Shown piece after piece: positions 7,942 through 15,416 of a stretch of 64,000 nt of DNA; positions within the stretch are counted from its first letter, which is position 1; each line of letters opens with the position of its first letter. The notes under the pieces were generated by a model. That model made no database searches and was not told the origin of the DNA. It saw nothing but the letters and a program-made list of their open reading frames with translations. This DNA is from Halobacterium jilantaiense. Its GTDB lineage: Archaea > Halobacteriota > Halobacteria > Halobacteriales > Halobacteriaceae. Made by a program: the position numbers and the translations under genes. The stretch covers positions 1,240,001 through 1,304,000 of the forward strand of contig NZ_FOJA01000001.1 of the NCBI RefSeq assembly GCF_900110535.1, read 5' to 3'.

Positions 7942-9014
7942 GTCTCCGAGCGCACGCCCAACTCGATGTCCGCCGTCCGGCGCTCGCCGTCCCGGAGGTA
8001 CGCCACAGTGGCCGTGTCACCGGGACTGGTCTGGAGTGCGAGCAGACTCAGCAGGTCCTCGAACGTCTGGACGGTCGTACCATCGACCGACAGCACCACG
8101 TCACCGCCGGTCCGCACCTGCCGGCCGTCGACGAACGCGGTGCCGTCACTTCCCTGCATAACGCCAGCGGACGGCCCGGTCGGGTCGACGGACACCACGA
8201 GGAGGCCTCGTGCCTCGTCGAGGTCGTTGGCCTCCGCGACGGCCGGCGTCACCGCCGTGAACGACAGCCCGATGTAGGCGTGCTGGTAGTCGCCGTCCGC
8301 GACGAGCCCCGGCACGACGCGCTCGGTGAGCGCCGCCGAGATGCCGAACGCGATGTTGTCCCCGCCGCCCGAATTGATGACCGCGACCACCTCGCTGTCC
8401 AGAGACATCAGCGGCCCGCCGCTGTTCCCGGGGTTCACGGCCGCGTCGGTCTGGACCGCGTCCGGGATGCGGTAGCCGGTCGGCGCGGGAATCGCGCGGT
8501 CGGTGCCGCTCACCACGCCCGTCGTCGCGGACCCGCTGAGCGCGAACGGATTCCCGATGGCGACCACTTCCTGGCCGACCACGGGGGCCGCGTCAGCCAG
8601 CGGCAGCGGCGTCGCGTCCGCAGGCCGGTCCGCGACGCGAATCGCCGCCAGGTCGCTGTGCGCGTCGGTGCCCAGAACGGTGCCCGCCCGCCACTCGCCG
8701 TCGTTGAACCGGACGTCCACCTCCTCGGCCGGCCCGACGACGTGCTCGTTCGTCACCACGACGGCGTCGTCGTACACCCACCCCGTCCCCTGGCCCGAGT
8801 CGGTCCGGACCAGCACCACGGAGTCGATGCTCTCGCGGTAGACCCGCGTGTACGGGCTCACGTCGCCCGACCGCGTGGTCGACGGGTCGCCAGTCGTCGT
8901 GCCGTCGGTCGTCGCCACCGTGGTCTCCTGATTCGTCGGTGCCCCGCTGCAGCCCGCCACCCCGGCCGCAAGCGCGCCCGCTCCCAGCCGGAGAACGTCG
9001 CGTCGGCTCGGCAT
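7938..9014 (-). CDS. secreted HtrA/DegP-like serine protease, Tat lipoprotein
   Basis: 358 residues from ATG 9014. The N-terminus has a twin-arginine motif (SRRDVLRLG), a short hydrophobic stretch and a lipobox ending VAGC with Cys22, so it is probably exported folded and lipid-anchored outside. A Thr-rich linker follows to residue 50. The trypsin-like triad is visible: His91 (TNEHVV), Asp121 (HSDLAAI) and Ser198 (GNSGGP). A PDZ-like domain occupies about residues 255-350 (YIGLSF, LLVVSVDPTGPS, GDVVLSVDG). HtrA proteins degrade or refold damaged envelope proteins. A complete, probably active enzyme. Confidence 0.92.
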   Translation of the reverse strand: MPSRRDVLRLGAGALAAGVAGCSGAPTNQETTVATTDGTTTGDPSTTRSGDVSPYTRVYRESIDSVVLVRTDSGQGTGWVYDDAVVVTNEHVVGPAEEVDVRFNDGEWRAGTVLGTDAHSDLAAIRVADRPADATPLPLADAAPVVGQEVVAIGNPFALSGSATTGVVSGTDRAIPAPTGYRIPDAVQTDAAVNPGNSGGPLMSLDSEVVAVINSGGGDNIAFGISAALTERVVPGLVADGDYQHAYIGLSFTAVTPAVAEANDLDEARGLLVVSVDPTGPSAGVMQGSDGTAFVDGRQVRTGGDVVLSVDGTTVQTFEDLLSLLALQTSPGDTATVAYLRDGERRTADIELGVRSET

Positions 9015-9136
9015 GGAATCTGTCACGGACTGGCTGTACGGGCGAGCGCCGGGAATAGCTTCTGGAGCGCGAGGGGACCAGCGCAGGCGTCTGGCAGCGA
9101 CACAGCCGTCGCTTCGCGGCGTAGTGCCGGTAGAAC

Positions 9137-9220
9137 GCCGAGGAGGAGATTTGAACTCCTGAGTCCGTGTGGACAGTTGCTCTCGAAGCAACCGCCTTGG
9201 CCAGGCTAGGCTACCTCGGC
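9137..9220 (-). tRNA. trnS: tRNA-Ser (anticodon CGA)
   Basis: An 84-nt class II tRNA on the minus strand. Acceptor arms GCCGAGG and CCTCGGC pair over 7 bp. The anticodon stem GTTGC/GCAAC encloses the loop TTCGAGA with anticodon CGA, reading UCG serine codons. A long variable arm (TGTCCACACGGACT) and the T-arm AGGAG-TTCAAAT-CTCCT follow. CCA is not encoded. A TATA-like CACTAAAC lies about 30 nt upstream on the minus strand. Confidence 0.96.
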
Positions 9221-9321
9221 TCGTTCGATGCGAGGCCGGCCGTGAGTTTAGTGGTTTCGGTTCGGAAAACGGCTGTCGTGCCAACCGGTAGCAATAAACC
9301 GGGGGAGGGAAAGGACGTGGT

Positions 9322-10275
9322 ATGGACGTCACCAGCGTGCGTGACGAGTGCGACGCCGTCCTGAGCGAAGTGGAGTCCGCGGTCATCACCGACCGCGAGT
9401 TCCTCGAAACGGTCCTCGTCGGCTTCCTCGCCGACGGCCACGTCCTCCTCGAAGACGTCCCCGGCACCGGGAAGACGCTGACTGCGCGGAGCGTCGCGAC
9501 GGCGCTCGGCCTCGAGTTCAGCCGCGTGCAGTTCACCCCGGACCTGCTGCCGACGGACGTGCTGGGCACTCACGTCTTCAACGAGAAGACCCGGGAGTTC
9601 GAGTTCCAGCCCGGCCCCATCTTCGCGAACGTGGTGCTGGCGGACGAGATCAACCGCGCGCCGCCGAAGACGCAGGCGGCGCTCCTCGAAGCGATGGAGG
9701 AGGGGCAGGCGACCATCGACGGCGAGACGATGGAGCTGCCGGACCCGTTTTTCGTCATCGCGACCCAGAACCCCGTCGACCAGGAGGGGACGTTCCCGCT
9801 CCCGGAGGCGCAGATGGACCGGTTCGTGGCGAAGGCCGGCATCGGCTACCCGGACGAGGCGGGCGAACTCGACCTGCTCCGGCGGCGCGCGGGCCGCGAC
9901 ACCCGGAGCCCGACCGTCGAGCCGGTGCTGGACGACGAGCGCGTGCAGGCCGTGAAGCAGGCACCCGAGGACGTGCGCGTCGAGGGCGACCTCCTCCAGT
10001 ACATGGTGTCCATCGCGCGTGCGACCCGCGAGGACCGCCGCGTCGACGTCGGCGTGAGCCCCCGGGGCACCCAGCGGCTGTTCGAGGCGGCGCGAGCCCG
10101 GGCCGCGGTGAAGGGCCGCGAGTACGTCGTGCCGGAGGACGTGAAGCGCCTCGCGCCGAACGTGCTCGCCCACCGGCTCGTGCTGACGCCGGACGCGGCC
10201 GTCGAGAACGTCGCGAAACGCGACATCGTTGACAGCGTCCTCGACGACGTTTCGGTCCCGACCGTCGAGGCCTGA
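9322..10275 (+). CDS. moxR: MoxR family AAA+ ATPase
   Basis: 317 residues. Walker A PGTGKT at 47-52, Walker B with LADEINRAPPKTQ (Asp108-Glu109), sensor-1 IATQNPVDQEGTFPLPEAQ, and a helical lid with GVSPRGTQRL. MoxR ATPases are chaperone-like remodelers that usually work with a von Willebrand-type or DUF58 partner and membrane proteins. The DUF58 gene and two DUF4129 genes lie 1-5 kb away on the opposite strand, so the module is split into two convergent units here. A TATA-like GCAATAAAC lies about 28 nt before the start. Confidence 0.93.
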   Translation: MDVTSVRDECDAVLSEVESAVITDREFLETVLVGFLADGHVLLEDVPGTGKTLTARSVATALGLEFSRVQFTPDLLPTDVLGTHVFNEKTREFEFQPGPIFANVVLADEINRAPPKTQAALLEAMEEGQATIDGETMELPDPFFVIATQNPVDQEGTFPLPEAQMDRFVAKAGIGYPDEAGELDLLRRRAGRDTRSPTVEPVLDDERVQAVKQAPEDVRVEGDLLQYMVSIARATREDRRVDVGVSPRGTQRLFEAARARAAVKGREYVVPEDVKRLAPNVLAHRLVLTPDAAVENVAKRDIVDSVLDDVSVPTVEA

Positions 10276-10423
10276 CGCCGGACTGCTCGCCGCCGTCTCT
10301 CCCCCGGCCGACGAGACGAGCGACAGAGAGCCTCGTGTTCGTCTGTCGCGACCACCGCGCGGGAACAGGTTGCGCCCGCAGGAGTGAAGAAAACTTATCA
10401 ATTCTGGTCGAAGTAACCGAGTA

Positions 10424-10873
10424 ATGACTGGAACAGTCGACCCGCCGGACGTGGCCAGACGGAAGCGGCTCTACTACGGGCTGTTCATCCTCGGCACCTT
10501 CATGTGTGCCGCCGCGGTGATGTTGACCCTCCCCGCCCTCCAGTACGAGTTCCAGCAAGAAGCGACCGGCGCGACGACGGAGGGGGACGGGATTCCGTAC
10601 GACGTTCTCACGGACCAACAGCAGCGCGTCGTTGACGGCGCGCTCGACGGCGAGCAGTACGTCTTCGAGACCAGTCAGCCGCTCCCCGGAAGGGCCAACC
10701 TCGCCTTCGAACCGACGCAACTGCGGGTGCGCAAGAACGGGATGGTACACACATTCACGTACCAGTCCGTCTTCCCGGCGACGGAGCCGATGGGACTGAC
10801 AGTTATCGGCCTCGCCGTCGGCGGTCTGCTGACGATAGTCGAGTCGGTTCGGCGCTACCACTTCGCGAACTAG
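10424..10873 (+). CDS. membrane protein of unknown function, 149 aa
   Basis: 149 residues from ATG 10424. Two transmembrane segments, about residues 15-38 (LFILGTFMCAAAVMLTLPAL) and 123-142 (MGLTVIGLAVGGLLTIV), enclose an external loop of about 85 residues. No family recognised. A clear TATA-like AAACTTATCAA is centred about 30 nt upstream, so it has its own promoter and is probably leaderless. It is convergent with the small membrane gene at 10924. Sitting between moxR and its partner operon, it may belong to the same envelope module, but nothing in its sequence proves that. Confidence 0.75.
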   Translation: MTGTVDPPDVARRKRLYYGLFILGTFMCAAAVMLTLPALQYEFQQEATGATTEGDGIPYDVLTDQQQRVVDGALDGEQYVFETSQPLPGRANLAFEPTQLRVRKNGMVHTFTYQSVFPATEPMGLTVIGLAVGGLLTIVESVRRYHFAN

Positions 10874-10923
10874 CCCGCCGCCCAGCCCGTGGTCGCGAGC
10901 CGGACCGCCGGCGACGGTAGCCG

Positions 10924-11418
10924 TCAGGTCCGGAGGACGTACGCGAGCAGCGTCCCGCCGAGCAGTAGCGTCACGAGGGCAGTCACGGGGAGACTTCTCG
11001 GGCCGAACGTGTAGACGACGAGCGTGACGGCCGCGACGAGCGCCGAGAGCGCCGCCGTCGAGAACACGTGGACGAGGACGGACTGCCCGACGCGGGCGTC
11101 GCGGCCGACGTCGACGCCGAGGCTGACGGCGTGCTCGCCGGCGTCGTACGCGACGACAGTGCCGACCCCGCCCACGAGCGTGTACGCGGGGTCGAGGCCG
11201 GTGGCGGCACCGAACACGACGCCGACGGCGAGCGTGGCCGCGCCGAGCGAGACGAACCGCCGGGTGCCCTGCTGGGCACCGAACACGAGCAGCCCAGCGC
11301 CGGCAGCGCCGAGCGCGAGGCCGATGCCGGAGCCGAGCGCCGGCACGAGCGCGACGACGGCGGCGACGGCGGCGGGCGCGACGGCGACGGTCGGCGGCCG
11401 GGCGTCGAACTCCGTCAC
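10924..11418 (-). CDS. polytopic membrane protein, last gene of the DUF58 operon
   Basis: 164 residues from GTG 11418, whose GTGA overlaps the stop of the DUF58 gene. Almost entirely hydrophobic, with about six transmembrane segments (for example VAVAPAAVAAVVALVPAL and LPVTALVTLLLGGTLLAYVL) and one polar loop around VDVGRDARVGQS. I recall this family as haloarchaeal DUF7519, unverified. Translational coupling to DUF58 and the shared operon suggest a role in the MoxR-linked envelope complex. No enzyme motif is visible. Confidence 0.75.
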   Translation of the reverse strand: MTEFDARPPTVAVAPAAVAAVVALVPALGSGIGLALGAAGAGLLVFGAQQGTRRFVSLGAATLAVGVVFGAATGLDPAYTLVGGVGTVVAYDAGEHAVSLGVDVGRDARVGQSVLVHVFSTAALSALVAAVTLVVYTFGPRSLPVTALVTLLLGGTLLAYVLRT

Positions 11419-12677
11419 GCCGACCACCCCCGTTCGGCGTCGGCGACGGCGAGCGCCAGCGAGTCGCCGGCCCGCCAGTCGATGACGCGGACGCCAGCCG
11501 TCCGCAGCGACCGGATGCGGACCGCGCGCTCCACGCGCGAGAACTGCTGGCCGAGCGTGTCCGCGCCCGTGACATCCGGCGACACGACCGTCACGGGGTG
11601 GCCGCTGGCCTCCAGCCGGCGGACGTACTCGGCGGCGTCGTCGTCGACGAGCGGCGAGCAGAACACCACTTGGGCGTCGTCCGGGAGGTGTTTGCGGAGC
11701 CGCCGGAACACCAGCGCACCGAGGAATCTGCGGTCCGGGGTCGACACGGAGAAGCCGCGGTCGCGGGCGAGCAGTTCTTCGAGGCGGGCGCGGTGTTCGC
11801 GGCCGAGGCCGGGCGCGAGCCACGCCCAGTACGGGCCGAGCGAGGCGACACCGACCTGGTCGCCCGAGTCGAGAAGGGCGGACGCAACGCCGCCCGCGGC
11901 CTCCACGCCGTACTCGACGGCGTTCGTGCCGTCCTGGTCGGCGACGTGGGCCTGGGCGCGGGTGTCGACGACCGCGACGACGGTGGCGGCGCGCTCCTCC
12001 CGGAACTGGATGGTCGCGAGCTCGCCGTCCCGGGCGAGGCGCTTCCAGTCCACTCGACTGAGGGGGTCACCGGAGCGGTACTCGCGGGTGGCGTGGAACT
12101 CCACGCCGGAGCCGCCGGTCGACGTCGAGACGCGGCCGACGCGCTGGACGGTCTGTGCCCGCAGCGGGAACGACTCCAGGCGCGGGAGGTCTGGGACGCA
12201 CGCGAGCGCCGACTCGGTGGCGACGGACATCCGGGTCTCGTGGCCGCCCGACGCGTCGCGGGCGACCACGTCGACGCTACCGAACTCGTGTTCGCCACGA
12301 ATCACCTCGACTGTGTAGGTGACGGACGCGGACTTCCCGGCGCGGAGCGCGGTGGCGAGCCGCGGCGACCCCGAGACCACCGAGAGGGTCTCCGGGACGC
12401 CGTCGACGACGCGGAGGTCGGGCAGCAGCGACCCCTCGTTCGTGACCGTCAGGGTCACGTCGACCCGGTCGCCGGGCTCCGGGTCGTCGTCGGACAGCGA
12501 CCGCTCGACCGAGAGGCAGGGGTCGGGCGCGGTGAACAGCCGCGCGTAGCCCGCGACTGCGACTCCGAACACGCCGAGGACGAGCACGCCGGGCACGCGG
12601 GTGGCTGCGCCGACTGCGAGCGCGAACAGCGCCAGCGCGACCGCGCCGCGCCACCGAAGGGTCTCCTCGGAGCGCAT
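11415..12677 (-). CDS. DUF58 domain protein
   Basis: 420 residues. Two N-terminal transmembrane helices (residues about 9-45), then a beta-rich extracytoplasmic-type region with RSLSDDDPEPGDRVDVTLTV (an accessory Ig-like part), and the DUF58 core with EYRSGDPLSRVDWKRLARDG followed by a VWA-like start VVAVVDTRAQ. DUF58 proteins are regular partners of MoxR ATPases; the VWA-like fold is thought to be the adaptor. The gene starts 1 nt into the overlap with the DUF7269-like gene and is coupled downstream to the small membrane gene. Confidence 0.92.
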   Translation of the reverse strand: MRSEETLRWRGAVALALFALAVGAATRVPGVLVLGVFGVAVAGYARLFTAPDPCLSVERSLSDDDPEPGDRVDVTLTVTNEGSLLPDLRVVDGVPETLSVVSGSPRLATALRAGKSASVTYTVEVIRGEHEFGSVDVVARDASGGHETRMSVATESALACVPDLPRLESFPLRAQTVQRVGRVSTSTGGSGVEFHATREYRSGDPLSRVDWKRLARDGELATIQFREERAATVVAVVDTRAQAHVADQDGTNAVEYGVEAAGGVASALLDSGDQVGVASLGPYWAWLAPGLGREHRARLEELLARDRGFSVSTPDRRFLGALVFRRLRKHLPDDAQVVFCSPLVDDDAAEYVRRLEASGHPVTVVSPDVTGADTLGQQFSRVERAVRIRSLRTAGVRVIDWRAGDSLALAVADAERGWSA

Positions 12678-13255
12678 CAGCTCTCACCTCCCCGGAGGCC
12701 GACAATGTGTCGGAGTTCGCGGACGACGTGTTCGGCCTGCCGCTCGTAGACCGGGTCGGCGCTGAGGATGGCGTCGAAGACGTCCGTGGCCGGCGAGTCG
12801 ACGTCCTCCGCGAAGAACGCCGCGGCGGCCCGGTCGTCGGTCCACGTGCCCTCGTCGAGTTGGCGTTCGGCTTCCTCCGGCGCGAGCCCCCGAGCGTCCA
12901 CGAGCGCGCGCACGGTGACGCTGCGGAGTCGGTCGCTGAACTGCGCGTCGTCGAGGTTGGTTCGGAAGCTGCCCGAGCCCTCGCGGAGGCGAGCGTCGAT
13001 GTCCTCGCCGGGCCGCGGCGGCTCGAACCGGGGTTCGAGCGATTCGTTGCGGTCCTCGTCGTCGGTCTCGTCGCGGAACTCCGTGGAGCTGCGGGCGATG
13101 CCCGCGGAGAGCGCGAACGCGGCCGCGAGCGCGGCGATGACTATCGTCGGGAGCGGCGGGAACCGGAGGGTGCGCGCGAGCGACGGCTGGACCGCGACGG
13201 CGAACCCGAGGGCGGCCAGCACGACGCCGAGCGCGAGCAGGATGCGGCGCAGCAT
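12677..13255 (-). CDS. DUF7269-type membrane protein of the MoxR-DUF58 operon
   Basis: 192 residues. Two transmembrane helices at residues about 4-22 and 36-54 are followed by an acidic linker and a helical C-terminal domain (DRLRSVTVRALVDARGLAPEEAERQLDEGTW ... VYERQAEHVVRELRHIVG). I recall this as haloarchaeal DUF7269, unverified. The gene shares a base with both neighbours (13255 and 12677), so translation of DUF4129, this gene and DUF58 is tightly coupled. Function unknown; probably a membrane scaffold between the two. Confidence 0.75.
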   Translation of the reverse strand: MLRRILLALGVVLAALGFAVAVQPSLARTLRFPPLPTIVIAALAAAFALSAGIARSSTEFRDETDDEDRNESLEPRFEPPRPGEDIDARLREGSGSFRTNLDDAQFSDRLRSVTVRALVDARGLAPEEAERQLDEGTWTDDRAAAAFFAEDVDSPATDVFDAILSADPVYERQAEHVVRELRHIVGLRGGES

Positions 13256-14217
13256 CAGCGCTCACCACCCTCCGTGTACCGCTGTTCGATGGCTCGCAGC
13301 GCGTCGACGGCTCGTTCCTCGCGGTCAGGCGTCGCCTCGGCTCCGCCGTACCGGACCTCCCGGAAGACGTCGGTCAGCGCGTCGACGTGGGCGGCGTCCA
13401 TGCCGGCGTCGCAGGCGGCCGTCGCGAACTCCCGCGGCGTGCTCGTCTCCGGGTCGGGCAGGTCGATGTGGTCGGTCATGTCCCGCCACGCGCGGTACAC
13501 CTCGTTGTCCACGTCGGCGGCGTCCTCGATGCGGTCGGCCGCCTCGCCGGCGGCCGCGCCGACGGCGGCCAGCGCGTCCCGGTCCTCCGGGTCGCCGGTC
13601 TTCGCCTCGGGAAGCGGGTCGTCGTCGGGTTCGTCGTCGCCGCTCGCGCGGTACGCGAGCACGGCGAACAGGACGGCGACGACCACGAGCAGGCCGACGA
13701 GGACGGTCGGAGAGACCAGCTGGTCGACGGCCTTCCCGGCGGCGTTCCCGCCGAAGTCGCCGCCGCTGGAGTTGTTCTGAAGCTCGGGAAGGAGCGCGGC
13801 GTCGCGCTGATTCAGGGGGCTGCTGGTTCCGCAGTCCGTCAACAGCATGTACGGCACCGCGAGGAACAGGGTCACCGGGAACAGGACTGCGGCCGCGTAG
13901 ATGGCGTTCTCGCGGCGTTTCAGTATCCAGCCCGCGCCGGCGAGGGCTGCCACGCCACCGATCAGCACCCACGGTGACAGCAGTATGGGAACGCAGGCAG
14001 CGCTGAGCCGTATCGGGTCGCCGCCTTCGGGCTGTTCTGGGACAGGCTGGGCGTTGTCGTTGTCACCCTCCCGGTCGGCGTCTCCGGGCTGGAAGTCGCT
14101 GCCGACGCCCGGGCCAGCGCCGGACGGCGACTGGGGGTCGGCGAGCGTCGACGCCGCCAGAGCGACGGCGAGGACACAGAGGAGGGCGACTATCAGGACG
14201 CGTACGTTTCGGTCCAC
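13255..14217 (-). CDS. DUF4129 domain membrane protein, copy 1
   Basis: 320 residues. A secretory signal or TM (VRVLIVALLCVLAVALAAS) is followed by a charged linker, three TM segments (about 80-100, 110-128 and 163-185), then an acidic spacer and the C-terminal DUF4129 domain. The domain shows EVYRAWRDMTDHIDLPDP, TPREFATAACDAGM and LTDVFREVRYGGAEATPDRE. DUF4129 domains are fused to transglutaminase-like proteins in bacteria and occur with MoxR-DUF58 in archaea. A second copy lies immediately upstream (14269-15258). No catalytic residues are known for the family. Confidence 0.88.
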   Translation of the reverse strand: MDRNVRVLIVALLCVLAVALAASTLADPQSPSGAGPGVGSDFQPGDADREGDNDNAQPVPEQPEGGDPIRLSAACVPILLSPWVLIGGVAALAGAGWILKRRENAIYAAAVLFPVTLFLAVPYMLLTDCGTSSPLNQRDAALLPELQNNSSGGDFGGNAAGKAVDQLVSPTVLVGLLVVVAVLFAVLAYRASGDDEPDDDPLPEAKTGDPEDRDALAAVGAAAGEAADRIEDAADVDNEVYRAWRDMTDHIDLPDPETSTPREFATAACDAGMDAAHVDALTDVFREVRYGGAEATPDREERAVDALRAIEQRYTEGGER

Positions 14218-14268
14218 TGTCGCGCGGTTATCTACTCGAAAGCATAGGTCTTGCGAACAGTTCTCTCG

Positions 14269-15258
14269 CTAGCGGTTGTCCCACCCCAGGGCCGCGTCGC
14301 GGTCGGCAGCCGTCTGGAGGCTGCGGAGCGCGTCGACGGCTCGCTGTTCGCGGTCGGGCGTCGCCTCGGCGTCGCCGTACCGGACCTCCCGGAAGACGTC
14401 GGTCAGCGCGGCCACGTCCTCGGCCGGCATTCCGGCGTCGCGGGCCGCGGCCGCGAACTCGGCGGGGGTCGCCGCACCGGGGTCCGGAATCCCGGTCGCC
14501 GCAGCCATCGCTCGCCACGCGCGGTACACCTCGTTGTCCACGTCGGCCCCGGCTTCGATGCGGTCGGCCGCGTCGCCCGCCGCGGCGGCGACCGAGAGAC
14601 TCGCGTTCACGCCCGAGTCGGCCGCCTCGCCGGACTCGTCGCTCGCGTCGTCGCTGGACGGTGCCGGGTCGTCGCCCGTGGCGTGGTACGCGACGACGAC
14701 CAGACTCGCGACCACGGCGACGACGCCCAGCACCACTACGGGGTCGGTGAGGAGGGTCGTCGCGGCCTCGGCCGCTGCCTCACCGCCGCCCGACGAGCCG
14801 GTGTCGCCGGGCGCGAACACCAGTTCGTCGACGCCGCGGGACTCCGACGGCACGGACGACCGGCAGTCCGTGGCCGCGAGCCAGAACGGCACGGCGGAGA
14901 GGACGGCACCGCCCACAACCACGACGGTCGGCGTCGTGGCGACGCGTCGGCGGACAGCGACGGCCGCGGCCCCCGTCAGGACCGCAGCGACCGCGAAGAA
15001 CGCCGGCGACCGCAGGACCGGGACGCAGACACCGGACAGCGGTGGCGTCGTCTGCTCGGTCGCCGTCTCGACGTTCCGAGCGACGCCGCTGCTCGCGTTC
15101 TCCGACTGGTGAGCGCCCTCTCCCGCGACCGGGGATTCGTCGCCACTGCCAGTGCCCGAGCCCCGTGGCTCGGTCGGAGCCGGCAGCGTCGCCGCCGCCA
15201 GCGAGACGGCGACCACGCAGACCAGCGCCAGGACGACCGCGCTCCGGCGACGAGTCAC
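14269..15258 (-). CDS. DUF4129 domain membrane protein, copy 2
   Basis: 329 residues from GTG 15258 (MTRRRSAVVLALVCVVAV); a TTG at 15288 in the same frame would add 10 residues but gives an atypical start. Same layout as the downstream copy: signal/TM, Ser/Glu-rich linker, three TM segments and a C-terminal DUF4129 domain with EVYRAWRAMAAATGIPDP, TPAEFAAAARDAGM and LTDVFREVRYGDAEATPDRE. The final 60 residues of the two copies match almost word for word, while the linkers differ, so this is a tandem duplication. First gene of the leftward operon, divergent from pilB. Confidence 0.88.
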   Translation of the reverse strand: MTRRRSAVVLALVCVVAVSLAAATLPAPTEPRGSGTGSGDESPVAGEGAHQSENASSGVARNVETATEQTTPPLSGVCVPVLRSPAFFAVAAVLTGAAAVAVRRRVATTPTVVVVGGAVLSAVPFWLAATDCRSSVPSESRGVDELVFAPGDTGSSGGGEAAAEAATTLLTDPVVVLGVVAVVASLVVVAYHATGDDPAPSSDDASDESGEAADSGVNASLSVAAAAGDAADRIEAGADVDNEVYRAWRAMAAATGIPDPGAATPAEFAAAARDAGMPAEDVAALTDVFREVRYGDAEATPDREQRAVDALRSLQTAADRDAALGWDNR

Positions 15259-15365
15259 GCACAGAACGTAGCGGACGGGGGGAAACAAAAGTTACTGGTG
15301 GGTTAGACGACGGTTTGACCCATCAGCCAGTCGAACGGCTCGTTCCACTCTCCCCAAGTAATTAT

Positions 15366-15395
15366 CTGATTCAAGTTTACTAAATTTTAAATCAG
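15366..15395. promoter_or_regulatory. AT-rich divergent promoter with an inverted repeat, pilB side
   Basis: The arms CTGATT and AATCAG (15366-15371 and 15390-15395) enclose a run with AAATTTTAAAT at 15382-15392. The latter is centred 27 nt before GTG 15414, so it is very probably the pilB TATA box and the transcript is leaderless. An inverted repeat around the TATA box is the usual layout of an archaeal repressor site. The 158-nt divergent region is markedly more AT-rich than its surroundings. Confidence 0.5.
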
Positions 15396-15416
15396 GATAG
15401 GCGCGACTCATCTGTG

